This document shows positions 45,601-57,100 of a stretch of 64,000 nt of DNA, one piece after another (position 1 is the stretch's first letter; each line of letters begins with the position of its first letter). The notes beneath the pieces are model-generated. The model worked only from the letters and a program-made list of their open reading frames with translations, was not told where the DNA came from and ran no database searches. A program made the translations under genes and the position numbers. Origin of the DNA: Asterias amurensis (Eukaryota; Echinodermata; Asteroidea; Forcipulatida; Asteriidae); the NCBI RefSeq assembly GCF_032118995.1, contig NC_092648.1, positions 1,689,001 to 1,753,000 on the forward strand, in the 5' to 3' direction.

Positions 45601-47980
45601 AAGTGGATGAAATTAAATGGTCAAACAGTAGGAAGGTTGACTCTGTACTGTGTAAATTCACCAAATGGTATCATATTGCATGCATAATTTATATATCACT
45701 CAACACTATGTATAGGTTACTATTGAATGATCACATAGTAGGAGGGTTGGTCTTGGATTAAGCATGCTTATGGATTCTTCCTCTAAACATACCTGCTCTT
45801 GAGAGAAATAGCGTCATGGCCCCTGACCCCGTTCCTGCCTCTAATATGACATCTCCTGGGCTTGCATCAATCATCATCAACATAGTGCAACAATCCTTCA
45901 AATGACAAAGTTTTTACAATATGTTTTAGGTTTGTGTCATTGTGCTGTCTCTGAAATGGTGATCAAACTACTAAATCTCAAAACGTGACAACTCAAAGAG
46001 GTCAAAACATCCTTTCTTCTAGCAACTCACACCTGTTTTCTCTCTGTTATTCCTTTACCTTGATTCACGCCCAGGGCCAATTGTGAGTAGAGTTGTGTGA
46101 TGGAAAAGCTCCATTAAAGAAAGAGGCAACAATTTAAAACACACCTGTTATATCTATATAATTCCTGTTCCAAGCAGCTTTGGGATGCAATAAAGGGCTA
46201 CATTAGAACCTAGTATTATTTTTCTTGTACCTTTGGGTAAGATATGACTGGGGTACGTCTCATGTACAGAACAAACTCCTCCAGGGTGGGTCTCCTGATC
46301 ATGATGTCAATGTCCAAGTCAGTACTGAAAGTTCTCCCTGCTTGATGGCCGACGATGTCAGCATGCAGGATAACACCATACTTGCAACGGAATCTGTTCT
46401 GGGCGTCCAGTCTGAACATCCTGTTTAAATGAATAAGTGCTAACAACTTTATAAATGTTTTATGGCTAAACTGTTACAGTGGTGTATCATAGTCTGGACT
46501 CAACTTGGGATGGCTGAATTATTTGAGTGGGGTTGGATTTCTGGTCATGACACAAATTTCCTTTGAGCTCAACCTTAACCAGTTAACCAAAATTGCTTCT
46601 CTTTGCCCAGGTTAATCTATTTTAATGTGAGAGGGCTAGCTGAGACAGTATTGTGTTGAATTAGTAAGCACTAAATAAGCAGCCTGGGTTTGAATGTTCC
46701 CAGTGATCTGAGACAGTTTGAAGAACAGTTGGAGTATGCCTGATGCACATAGATAATTATCTCGTAAAGCACCATTGGGTGTGCTGTGTAGAACCATAGA
46801 GTAAGGACAGAGTAGAACCGCATATATTACTGTAAGACCATTCAAGCACAGTATGCATATCTTTTTATTCCTTGAGTTTATGTCTGCACCTGCTAGTTTG
46901 CACCTCAACCAATGTGCGAGTATACTCCAGAGGAGGTTTCTGCACAGTATAGGAAGATGATGATAATGATGATGAAGTAACAGTACAATAGAACATTACA
47001 TACTGTTTGAAACATTAAGTCTAGATCACTATGACTCATGCGTTGGATAGACTCTATGCGCAACATTGGTGTAAGTAGAGGCCAACCTGCAGTAAAATGT
47101 GGTAGATGCATTTCTACAATAGGGATCTATGCAGTTGTATGGTTGTAAATGGCTGGTCAACTCACTGGTAAATGGTGCCAAGAGTAGGAGGGTTAAGTGC
47201 AGACGTATCTAACTATAAAAACAACCAAGTTGACACAAACCTACAAAGAAACTCATGTCTCTTGAAGTTTTCCCTCAACGCGATGACCATCTCCCCGTCA
47301 ATCATTGGAGGACTGTTGTGATGCGTCGCTGGCTGCCACATCGCTGCGCTACCGCCGCTACCTGCAGCTGTGGACCCAATGCTGCGATCAGTCAGTGGAG
47401 TGCTGCTGTGTGAATCGCTAGTCAAGTTAGCAGACACCTCGTCTTGTACATCGTGCACTATCTTGGATGGTGGTTGATGAGGTACCTCTTCACCGTCTAA
47501 ATCTGTCTCCAGCATTCCTCCTACCCGTTCCATTGGCAACAAGCTCCGCCTCCCTTGAATGACCCCTCTCTTCCTTGCCTCAATGTAGCTCATCTTACCA
47601 TGTGAAAACTCTTTGTCTTCACTTGAGGAGGATTTGTCGTCCCCATGACCTGAATTATCACTTGCAAAATGTCTGTAGATAACCTGATTTCTACAATGAC
47701 CTCCCTGCCTTCTGTATCCACCTGGAGGAGGCCTCCATCCTCCAGGAAGATGTTGCAAGTGTTGTTTGCTTTCTCTCATCTTCAGTCTCAGAAGGCTTGA
47801 ATGAGCTTGGGATTGTCTTGAAGACACCATCAGAGGCTCGTCACTGTAGGAAGATAGTGCTCTTTGGAGAACCTGGTGACTGAATCTCACTTTGTTGATC
47901 GGTTGATTGGTGATTGGGATTCTATAGTATAAGAATCTGACAGAGCTTAAACTCAGTCGCATGAGGCTCTGGTGGTCCAT
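42623..47980 (-). CDS. TRMT61B: tRNA (adenine-58-N1)-methyltransferase, mitochondrial
   Basis: Seven coding exons on the minus strand: 47241-47980, 46231-46420, 45793-45895, 45065-45208, 44040-44194, 43462-43630 and 42623-42786. They total 1665 bases, 554 residues plus stop, in frame. The family makes 1-methyladenosine at position 58 (and related sites) of mitochondrial tRNAs and rRNA from S-adenosylmethionine. Matches to human TRMT61B include MFRLDAQNRFRCKYG, a RRPTLEEFVLYMRR segment, SAM motif I VILEAGTGSGAMTLFLSRA (about residues 327-345), WRSSWNV, AVIYVANITQ and the terminal IARPHNNQFGHTAFLVSLRK. The first ~245 residues are poorly conserved. The Arg/Ser/Leu-rich start MDHQSLMRLSLSSVRFLYYR suits a mitochondrial targeting peptide. 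The 44194 border uses an AAAAG acceptor after a long T run, the choice that keeps the frame. The last exon was found by its GHTAFLV motif. Confidence 0.94.
43045..43206. repeat. TTAGGACTAGTCCTAA hairpin family B copy
   Basis: TCGATTTCACAAAGAGTTAG then CTCGTCTTATCTCGAGTTAG on one arm and TCCTAAGTTAGGAAGAGTTT on the other. Flanked by family 1 SINE pieces at 42925-43035 and 43250-43435, so the hairpin probably inserted into a SINE. In TRMT61B's last intron. Confidence 0.7.
43675..43895. repeat. MITE family E, second copy
   Basis: Same block order as 30290-30530: GGCTCTGCTTACCGTCAGCA, TTTCACTGGTAAGCGGC, CACGTTACTAGGCATTCTGC, GGAATCGTGATTGTAAGCGC. In TRMT61B intron 5. Confidence 0.75.
44477..44718. 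repeat. Family B hairpin split by a LINE-like 3' tail
   Basis: The left arm (GATTTCACAAAGAGTGGAGA) and right arm (TAGTTAGGACTATCTTTGTG) of a family B hairpin are separated by about 110 bases at 44584-44690. The insert ends in AAATAAACGTTGATTGAGTG and a run of TTGA units, typical of a LINE 3' tail. So the insert is younger than the hairpin. Confidence 0.6.
44735..44960 (+). mobile_element. tRNA-derived SINE (family 1)
   Basis: GTGTCGTGTTCCGGGCGGTC is a decayed head, GTGTGGGTTTAAATCCGGGT the B-box area, then CTTGTGTCCTTGAGCAAGGC and AAATGGGAACCTGAGAAGG. In TRMT61B intron 4. Confidence 0.65.
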
Positions 47981-48808
47981 AGTGATTTTGGTGCTGAACA
48001 ATCACAACTGCAACAGTCAAGAAAGACAATACAATACACTGACATTTTACACAGGCATTAAACACACAGATTTAATATGTATTCACTTCTAGGGCTTAAA
48101 ACTAAGCCATACATATGCACTTCCACACTTCTATTCCAAAAGCTGTGAAAGTCCAACTAACTAAAGTGTAAACATTTTAAAGGAAAAGGGGCACCAATAT
48201 GAAGATCAAGGAACTCACTGCTCTAGGGGGCAGAGCAAAAAAACGTGAACTGAAGGCATGATGCTGGGCAAAAACTTTCCAATTAGAATTTGGGATCATC
48301 TCCTTAGATTTAGAATTATGAATAACCTAAAAGTTATGCGGTTCATGATCATGACTCAGTTTGACGAAAACGGGGCAAACCTCACACCATAGACACACAC
48401 AGTGTTCTACATTCTACACATACATGTATTGAAATTTGTATTGCTGGAGTAGGCTAGATTTGTGTTTTTACTTCAAACATCACTCATCAAACTGCAGTGT
48501 TGTTCCTAGTAAGGAGCTAGGATAATAATTATATCAAAATCAAGACCATCCATGTACATGTATGTAGTAAAACTATAGGCTATTTTAGGCAGCTACCACT
48601 GTGTAGACTGCACTACCTACACCTAGGAGTCCAACCTGGGCTAATTACCTACACTGTATACAGTGTATGTACGCAGCCGGTTAGACTTGCACGTACTTGC
48701 AATAAAAACTCTAAACTAACTTAGACTTCAATGTTAGAGTTTTTATTGCAAGTACGTGCCACTTGTGACCATATCTGACTTCCTTCCTACACATTAAAAA
48801 CAACTTAC

Positions 48809-48950
48809 GATAATTCGGTTTGAATGTCCACACTTTGCCGAGTTTCCAAACCCTCTACTCAGCCAATGTGTCACCCCCTTGGACGGTTGATCACTTTCTT
48901 CTTGTTGTTTGGCACGTGTGTGTTGGAATCGGTTGATGAGGGTTTGTTTA
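48809..48950 (-). promoter_or_regulatory. TRMT61B: TRMT61B non-coding first exon and promoter-proximal region
   Basis: On the minus strand a GTAAGT donor abuts position 48809, and the coding exon has an acceptor (TGACTGTTGCAG) just above 48007, 27 bases before the start codon. So a short 5' UTR exon ends at 48809; its upstream edge is a guess. The following 450 bases have no clear TATA box. Confidence 0.45.
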
Positions 48951-50595
48951 CACCACCGACGCTATAGAGGGCGCCCTTGCGTTTTCACGGACCTCCCAAT
49001 CATCTGCGGGTGCCACCTGTTGTCCACAAAGTAAACTCCCTGTGCAACCAACACTAAATGCTGAATATTAAAAAACACTAATAACATTGTTTAAAGTCTC
49101 TCAACCTCTTGAAATCAATCAAATGTATTTTCAGACAACTAAACTTCAGGGAGGTCAGCCGATTTTGTCTTCTTCTAATTACCCCAGAAAAACGTAGCGG
49201 TGTTGTCTGTTTCCAACCGACTTGCGCTGCCAGTTGTCATGAAGCACTCCTCCACTCCCAATCCAAATAGAACCAATTTTTAAGCCTACACAGTTCCCTC
49301 AAGGACAGAAACCTCATGTTCTTTAAGATGGCGGTTTGTTTCCCCTTCAGCATCCGATTTGGTTACAGTATTTTGCAGTAGTGAAAAGGAATACTAAAGG
49401 CACCATCACATTAATTTTCTAAGCTTGATTTATTTTAGCGTGCGGCGGGGAGGGGGTAAAGGGGGGGGTACTGTAATGTTTTCTTTTGCTACGTACAATA
49501 ATAGGAAATGTATTCAAATATTAATCGATTAAAATTTGATTTCAAATCAACCATTTCAATCGATCAATATCCGGGTGATCATTGTATAATATTAATAAAC
49601 AAGAGATACACATCAATTTTTAATTGTTTAGTTGTACTCCATCCAAACAGCCCCATGGCCCACTGGCAAAGGCGCTCTCACATCATGTTAGTACCAAACC
49701 AAAATTCGTATTACTTTGAAATGAAGGCAACCGTTTATCAACGTCATAGCTCTTCATGCATCCACGACTTTCTTAAAAATGGGCTGAAATGTTACAAAGG
49801 AAAAGCTACATTATCCCGCCTCGTTGATCAACATCCATTAATGTGATGTTGAGTAATGAGTTACACTGCTGAATTAGCTAATGGCTTTAGTTGTAGGAGG
49901 TTTCAAGGCAGGTAACGGCATTGTTGTTGAATCTCTTTCATATAGATCGATATAGTACTCCCTTCAAAGTTGAGTTGCTGTACTTTAATCACTATCATGA
50001 TTATGGCTTCAATAAACTACAAAGAGCCTATTGTGGTGCTCAGGTAATTATGTTTAATCCTAAACCGAAATGCCACTAATTGGGGGGGGGGGGGGGGGGT
50101 GGCGACATAAACTCCTACGGTACACCAAAGCATAATACTCCCTTCAAAGTTGAGTTGCTAAATTACCTAACGGATCACAGCTTCAATAAACCAAACAAAG
50201 AGCCAATTTGGATGCCTCGTAAAAAGACTACAATTTTATTAGTTTCTTGGCTTACAGCGCCTAGATTAATGATTGAGCTAACAATTTCCTCTTATTGGTA
50301 TGCAATAACGTCTTTCAGACCAACGTGCTTTAATCATTCTAAACTCAAGTTAGCTCCAATTCTACGACTGAGAATAATTTTTATAAAAATTACGAAATAC
50401 CAAATTCAAATAATTTTAAGGCAACAATTTTGAACCAACAGCAACAAATTAACCAATGTTTTTCCCACTGCATTTAAAGCTTGTTATTGCTTTGAATGTG
50501 ATTATTAAATAAATTGAACGAGATCTTCTAATGTTTAAATGGTGCATATAACCATACAAGCAAACATCGCATAGAATTGTGCAAAAGTAACAGCG
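48951..50595. other. Intergenic stretch between TRMT61B and the lectin cluster
   Basis: No gene supported. G-runs occur at 49442-49470 and 50082-50100. A block of about 60 bases (ACTCCCTTCAAAGTTGAGTT then GCTTCAATAAAC) occurs at about 49960-50030 and again at 50128-50200. Two open frames of 112-117 codons here show no recognisable domain and sit in repeat-like DNA. Confidence 0.4.
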
Positions 50596-50965
50596 AATCC
50601 AGGCACTGGACTCTATTGGTACTCAAAATAAATGTTAGCATAAAAACTTAATTTGCAACGAAAAATTGAGGGATGTTGATAATATGAAACATTGTGAGAA
50701 TGGCTCCGTCTGAAGTAAGAGAACGGTATAGTTTTGAGAAAGAAATATTTTCTTACTGAATTCGAGACCTCAGCTGAGGTCACGAAGTCAAGGCATCTGA
50801 AAGCACACAACTTGTGCGACAACGGTGTTTTTTCTTCCATTATTCTCTTGCATCTTTGATGACCAATTGAGCCCAAATTTTTACACAGATATTTTGTGGA
50901 TGCAAAATTGTGGGATACACCAAGTGAGAATACTGGTCTTTGACAATTATTACCAAAGGTTTCTA
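50596..50965. repeat. Palindromic MITE family C copy (minus orientation)
   Basis: Starts near CCAGGCACTGGACTCTATTG and ends near ACTGGTCTTTGACAATTATT, with ATTCGAGACCTCAGCTGAGG in the centre. It lies downstream of the EPN lectin. Confidence 0.75.
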
Positions 50966-50989
50966 TAATGCCGTTATAGATTCATGGAT

Positions 50990-51130
50990 CGGCTCGTGCA
51001 GCAATGGTTAATCAGTTAATCGGTTAACCGCTCGCTGAATGTTTAATCGGTTATCTTGTTAATTGTTTCAGTTCAAACCGCTCTCTTAATGTTAATCGAT
51101 GATTATTAGTTAATAGTTAATATTCCGGCG
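50990..51130. repeat. GGTTAATCGGTTAACCG repeat downstream of the EPN lectin
   Basis: ATGGATCGGCTCGTGCAGCA, then TTAATCGGTTAACCGCTCGC and decayed repeats of it. The same motif forms the array at 58225-58640 downstream of the second lectin. Confidence 0.65.
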
Positions 51131-51440
51131 GTTACTGATATCAAAGAGCTGTTCTGTAGTTCCGATTTCAAATCATTATGCGTCCGTTCTTGATACGAAT
51201 AATCCATTTGGCCCAAGAACAAGGGTTCGCGTACTTCAGTTAATTGTTGTTTATAAATTAATGTCCCGCCCAAATTTCAGTGTCATCGGTTGCTTAACTT
51301 TATATAGTTAAGTATATTATAATAAGCAGGGAAGATTGCCTTAGCACTCGATCCTAACCGGACCTTTAATATACATGTTCTGCTGACGCTTCCATGCTTG
51401 AACAAGCTATTACAGAGCCTCCTTCAGGTTCAATGCATCT

Positions 51441-51947
51441 TCATCGCGTTTCAACTTGAAATCTTTCAGGTATTTTACAAATGAATCTCCTCGTTTCCGT
51501 ACAACTCTTGTCATTCCACATTGAAGTATCAAACATCTCGACGCAATCCTCTTCACCACTGTTATTTGGTTCTCCCGGGGCCCAGTTGGTGTAGTTCCCG
51601 GCAGGGCTGCCATCGATCCAGACGAAGGAACCCGTGGATAAATCACGTCCGTAGCCGAGCCATGTGTACCGAAACGCCCCTCCGTTCATCGGTGTGGCAA
51701 GCTCGACAAGGAAATCATTTTCCTCTTGGCTCATAATGGACGCCAGATGAGATGGTCTGCCAAGGCGTGACAAACTCTGACAGTACAGTTCAGCTCCATC
51801 AAAGGTTTTGGCATCCGTCACAAGAAGGTAGCAATGATTCCCAAAACTTGTCCATGGACTGATGCAGGACATGCAGGGAGATACAATCAGGAAATGCGAC
51901 TGAAGGAGAGCTACAAGAATACTGAAAACAGTGAAGTTTGCTGCCAT
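51441..51947 (-). CDS. Secreted C-type lectin, intronless, EPN-type
   Basis: A single uninterrupted exon of 168 residues. Residues 1 to about 27 (MAANFTVFSILVALLQSHFL, then IVSPCMS) form a signal peptide, so the product should be secreted. The rest is one long-form C-type lectin domain: Cys28/Cys39, Cys56/Cys157 and Cys135/Cys149 fit the three conserved disulphides, with WLGYG (96-100), WIDGS (110-114), an EPN motif (126-128) and WND (144-146). EPN plus WND is the classic calcium-site-2 set linked to mannose-type sugar binding. N118 (NYT) and N128 (NNS) are possible glycosylation sites. The ATG used matches the start of the second lectin downstream; a longer in-frame upstream extension lacks a signal peptide at its start and was rejected. 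In such animals secreted single-domain lectins often serve in immunity; that role here is inference. Confidence 0.88.
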   Translation of the reverse strand: MAANFTVFSILVALLQSHFLIVSPCMSCISPWTSFGNHCYLLVTDAKTFDGAELYCQSLSRLGRPSHLASIMSQEENDFLVELATPMNGGAFRYTWLGYGRDLSTGSFVWIDGSPAGNYTNWAPGEPNNSGEEDCVEMFDTSMWNDKSCTETRRFICKIPERFQVETR

Positions 51948-52313
51948 GTTGAGCGCCGAGTGATAGCGTCTGTTCTCGTCAAGGCGAACACAGCTTGTGA
52001 TAGCTGTTTCAAACTGCATCCGTGCCTTTCTTTTGTCAAACAAATTTCCTAATTAATTTTCCTATTAACATATTAATCAGTTGGATTGTTGTTCAAAAAT
52101 TGTGAATTTTATAATTGATGGGTTTGAGACGAAGGACACACGATGTCTTTACAGAGCTTTTGAGAATCGCTGATATCATATATTTATTTCATGTTTTAAT
52201 TGCCCCAGTCATAAATAATATAATTGTATCTTTCCGCTCCATACGCCATTGTGTGATAAACACTTTATAATTCATATAATGCTTTTAAAGTCTTCCAGGG
52301 AGACATGCCTCAT

Positions 52314-52704
52314 TTAAAGGAACACGTTGCCTTGGATCGGACGAGTTGGTCTATTAAAAGCGTATGAAACCGTTTGTTATGAAATGCATATGGTTAGAAA
52401 GATGTTTTAAAAGTAGAATATAATGATCCAAACAAGTGTCACTCGAAACTGCACGGTTTTCCGTTTACGTCGCGAACTATCACGGTCGGCCATTTATGGG
52501 AGTCAAAATTTTGACTCCCATAAATGGCCGACCGTGTTAGTCGACAGGGTAAAAAGAAAACCACGCAATTTTGAGGCATATTTGTGTAGATAATTGTATT
52601 CTACTTTTACAATATCTTTCTAACCATATACATTTTACAACAAACGGTTACAGAACGATTTTCAAAGACCAACTCGACCGATCCAAGGCAACGTGTTCCT
52701 TTAA
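52314..52704. mobile_element. Full palindromic MITE with TTAA (or TA) at both ends
   Basis: TTAAAGGAACACGTTGCCTT at the left is mirrored by AAGGCAACGTGTTCCTTTAA at the right. Pairing continues through the whole element to a perfect central stem, CGGTCGGCCATTTATGGGAG / CTCCCATAAATGGCCGACCG. 391 bases, no coding capacity. The related segment at 57480-57500 lacks it (CCTCATTTAGCGTGC), which gives an empty site. Confidence 0.9.
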
Positions 52705-52794
52705 TGTGCTTTTAAGTATTAAAGAAGAGAATTGATCCCAATTTATTACAAATTTATGCCATACAGCGAGTGAATTATCTGCCGCGTGGGTATA

Positions 52795-53128
52795 GACCAT
52801 GTGAACTTTGTTTACAGTAAGTGTGACCTTGTACATGTTTTGAGTATTCTGGCAGGCAAGATACTGCAATGGTCAAAATGGGAAAGTTTACATTTTGTGT
52901 CATAATTTCCACATAAATCCAAGAGTTATGAAAGTAAAGCTGAACAGGTTTTGAGATGTGCCCCCTTTCATCATAGCAACAGTTGACAGGAATTAGACAG
53001 TGCACTCTCCATAAAATATAAGATTTTGTATGTTTTCTTCCGTTGAGCTGTGTACAAATCGTGCCTAGCAGGAAGTACAGGCTCTGTGGCTTTTTTTGTA
53101 AATATGTGATGTCGCAGGTCACATGGTC
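52795..53128. mobile_element. 334-base MITE with GACCATGTGA ends
   Basis: Perfect 10-base terminal inverted repeat GACCATGTGA / TCACATGGTC. A second copy lies in opposite orientation at about 60796-61114, sharing AGGCTCTGTGGC, ATAAAATATAAGATTTT, TTTTGAGATGTG and TTTGTGTCATAATTTCCACA. Non-coding. It sits upstream of the EPN lectin. Confidence 0.85.
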
Positions 53129-53282
53129 ACTAGATTAAGTTCTGTAAAGAGTTTGCTGGTTTGATGTGTCGTCAAGGAATTGTGAATATGGTTAAGATAT
53201 GATCAGCGAATTGTTATTGATCTCAAGAGGAAAGTTAAGTCTGATGTAAATACAGTCCCGGTGGCTTTTGGAATTCTGTAAT

Positions 53283-53804
53283 GACGTCACCAGCTCCTCC
53301 AACGTCTTCATCGCATTTGAACTGGAAATCTTTCAGGTCTTTTACAAATCCTTATAATCAAAAAAAAGTTCCGTGTAATTTTGCTGCAGGAATACGGATT
53401 TTTTTTTTCCGGCAGCAAAATTACCGGAACTTTTTTTTTAATTCCGTAAAATATAAAATCCCTTAACGTGGGTTTGTACACATGTGTACACGGTTGTGGC
53501 TGAAACTAAATATGTACTTATATACATGTACTTTATTATGTGTAGGTGTTTGGGCAAACGTGGTGGATTGTAATTACGCTAATTAGCATAATTAATATTT
53601 GCATATACGGAAAACCCGTAAAATAACGGCGAAATTTACGGAATAATTCACTTTACGGAGTCCGTTAAAATACGGATACTTTTTACAGTGAAGGTAGCAA
53701 TGATTCCCAAAACTTGTCCATGGACTGATGCAGGACATGCAGGGAGATACGATCAGGAAATGTGACTGAAGGAGAGCTACAAGAATACTGAAAGTGATGA
53801 TTGG
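53283..53804 (-). pseudogene. Broken copy of the intronless C-type lectin
   Basis: Two pieces of the neighbouring lectin survive. 53691-53792 matches the signal peptide and first CTLD residues (to HCYL) with only a couple of base differences over about 100 bases. 53295-53350 matches the last coding bases around VKDLKDF. The middle of the lectin domain, including the calcium site, is missing and is replaced by 53352-53690, most of which is a short palindromic MITE ending in TTTTTACAGTG. It cannot encode a lectin. The near identity of the 5' piece points to a recent duplication. Confidence 0.8.
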
Positions 53805-54190
53805 TGATTTCATACTGCCGAAATGGGCGTGAATAGGTGCTCAAGAAGTCTTGGTTGAGTGACTTATATCAGTGACATGTTGCTCTTTTTTTGCCTGCAC
53901 CTCAAAATTGTGGCTCATGTTGAGATCAAGGTAATATCTCTTTTGAGGGAGTGTTGGCTCTGAAAAGAGCCGGTGTGGTATCGACGTATCGAACAGTATA
54001 TACTCTGCTCGTCTTCAGGTTTAGTTGGTCCATTGTAGTACATTGTAGAAGGAATTTATAACTTATGAGCCTGGCCAGATACATTTAAAAGATGAAGCGG
54101 GGTGTCAGAGCTTTTAAGAATCGCTGAGTTTCTTATATATAATTCATATTTTAATATGCCCCGAGGATACTTTTGTCTTTCCACACCTAT

Positions 54191-57100
54191 AGAGCGGCAG
54201 CCCAGAGCACTTTGGTTAAAGGAACGAGGTACCAATATTTGAGTACAGGAACATTTAGTGGATAACCTGACATAGTCAGATATGGATGTCTGCCAGGGAC
54301 CCCCCGCTGTGTGTAGCACGTGGACCCCCAACAAAGAGGCAAAATAATGGGCTGAATCAAACATTCTAGGTACCACATGAAATCAAGTGGAAATGGTCAT
54401 TAACATCATGCTTAGTTAAAATATCAACCGCCAGACAAATTGTCTGCTGCATTAGGCCTGCCAGACACCCCCTCCCCCAAATATTTAGTGTACAAACCTA
54501 TGGGTTGAAATTCACCAGTTGTCAAATTACCTCAGATTTACATGAAACTTTGTTTAACTGTTCCACTATGGCTAAAATGAACACAAACCAAAAATTAAAT
54601 CCATACTCCATATCGTTTCCGAGATACAGCCTCTTAAAAAATGCTAAAATCTCCCCCTTTTGGCGCTCCGCCCCCGGCCGACACCGCGCGTCGTGGTGGT
54701 ATTCTTTTCAAACGTTAAGAGCCCGTAATTTAATAACGACACCAGCTGTGTGGCTGAAAATTGTATGCTATTTAAGTTGTGGCCCTTGATTCATAATTTG
54801 GCTGCACTTGGCCTGACAGACACCCCCACCCCGGGGTAAAACATCGGAGGAACAACCTAAAACCAAATTGAAATTACCAATAGTCCTAATGCACAATTCT
54901 TAACAGAAGACAATATCAGCCGCCAGACAATGTTTTGCTGCATTGGGCGCGGCCCGACAGACACATATACCCTCCCCAGGTTAAACATCAAAGGAACCAC
55001 CTGAAACCAAGTTGAAATGACCAATAGCAATAATCTTAATACAAGTATTAACTGCCAGACAGCAGTTTTGCTGCATTGGGACCGACAGACACCTCCCCTC
55101 CCCCGGGGTAAGCATCAAAGGAACCACCTGAATTTAAGTTGAAATGACCAATAGCAATATTCTTAATACAAGTATCAAGTGCCAGACAGCAGTTTTGCTG
55201 CATTAGGCCCGACAGATGCCTCCCCTCCCCCGGGGTAAACATCAAAGGAACCACCTGAATTTAAGTTGAAATGACCAATAACAATATTCTTAATACCAGT
55301 ATCAACTGCTGCATTGGGCCCAGCAGACACCTCCCCTCCCCCGGGGTAAACATCAAAGGCCCCATCCAAGTGAAATTAAGTTGAAATGACCAATAACAAT
55401 ATTCTTAATACAAGTATCAACTGCCAGACAGCAGTTTTGCTGCATTGGGCCCGGCAGACATCCCCTCCCCCGGGTTAAACATCAAAGTAACCACCTGAAA
55501 CCATGTTGAAATGACCAATAACAATATTCTTAATACCAGTACCAATCACCAGACGAAAGTTTTGCTGCATTGGGCCCGGCAGACACCTTCCCTCCCCCGG
55601 GTTAACATCAGAGAAACCACTTCAAACCAAGTTGAAATGACCAATTTACACTCTTCTTAATACAAGTATCATAACACGCCAGACAAAAAATTGGTGCATT
55701 GGGCACGCCAGACACCCCCACCCCCTTGGTTTAAGAATATTGTTATTGGTAATTTCAACTTGGTTTTAGGTCGTTCCTTTGAAGTTTAACCCCGGGGTTG
55801 GGGAGGTGTCTGCCGGGCCCAATGAAGAATCATAAAAATGTCTGGCGGTTGATACGTCCGTTTGTATTAAGAATATTGTTATTGGTTATTTCAACTTAGT
55901 TTTAGGCGGTTCTTCTAAAACCCGAGGGAGTGGGGTTGTCTGCCGGGCCCAATGCAGCAAAACTTTCGTCTGGCAGTTGATACTTTTATTAAGAATATTG
56001 TTATTGGCCTTTTCAACTTGGTTTTAGGTGGTTCATTTGACGTTTAACCCGGGGGGGGGGGGAGTTGTCTACCGGGCCCAATGCAGCCAAACTTTTTTCT
56101 GGCAGTTGATACTAAGAATATTGTTATTGGTCATTTCAACTTGGTTTCAGGGGGTTCCTCTGATGTTTAACCCAGGGGGAGGGGAGTTGTCTGCCGGGCC
56201 CAATGCAGCAAAACTGTTGTCTGGCAGTTGATACTTGTATTAAGAATATTGTTATTGGTCATTTCAACTTGGTTTCAGGGGGTTCCTCTGATGTTTAACC
56301 CGGGGGGGGGGGGGGGAGTTGTCTGCCGGGCCAAATGCAACAAAACTTTCGTCTGGCAGTTGATATCTGGCAGTTGATACTTGTATTAAGAATAATATTG
56401 TATTGGTCACATTTCAACTTGGTTTCAGTGGTTCCTCTGATGTTTAACCCGGGGAAGGGAGCTGTGTCTGCCGGGCCAAATGCAGCAAAACGTTCGTCTG
56501 GTGGTGATTGATACTGGACGTCAAAGAATAGTGTGTTTGGTCATTACTTGGTTTCAGGTGATTCCTTTGTTTAACCCGGGTAAGGGAGGTGTCTGCCGCG
56601 CAAAACATTTGTCCGGCGCCTGATAATGTCTTGTGTTAAGAATAGTGCAAAAGGCCTTGGTAATTTCAACTTGGTTTTAGGTCGTTCCTCCGATGTTGAA
56701 CCCCGGGGGTGGGGGTGTCTGGTAGGCCCAATGCAGCCAAATTATGACTCAAGGGCCATAACTTAAATAGTATACACCTTTCAGCCGCAAAGCTGGTGTC
56801 GTTATTAAATTACGGGCTTAACGTTTGAAAGAATACCACCACGACGCGCGGTGTCGGCCGGGGGCGGAGCTCCAAAAGGGGGAGATTTTAGTATATTGTG
56901 TAAGAGGCTGTATCTCAGAAACGACATGGAGTATGGATTTAATTTTTGGTTTGTGTTCATTTTAGCCATAGTGGAACAGTTAAACAAAGTTTCATGTAAA
57001 TCTGAGGTAATTTGACAACTGGTAATTTTCAACCCATAGGTTTGTACACTAAATATTTGGGGAAGGGGGTGTCTGGCAGGCCTAATGCAGCAGAAAATTT

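Noticed and set aside
47213-48001. Extended TRMT61B exon starting with a TTG at 48001 and running into WLFL at the 3' side
   Set aside because: The first real ATG is at 47980, and the GTTTGT donor at 47240 keeps the frame into the next conserved exon.
49508-50433. Open frames of 112-117 codons between TRMT61B and the lectins
   Set aside because: No recognisable domain or splice context. Part of the DNA is locally duplicated and carries long G-runs.
51948-52043. Longer N-terminus for the EPN lectin (starting MFDKRKARMQ)
   Set aside because: The start used (MAANFTVFS) begins a good signal peptide and is shared with the second lectin. The extra 32 residues would bury the signal peptide.
54056-54378. 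Possible genes encoding MWYLECLIQPIILPLCWGS-like proteins, also seen at 57160
   Set aside because: The two frames are mirror images on the two palindrome arms; short, with no domain, and explained by the foldback repeat.
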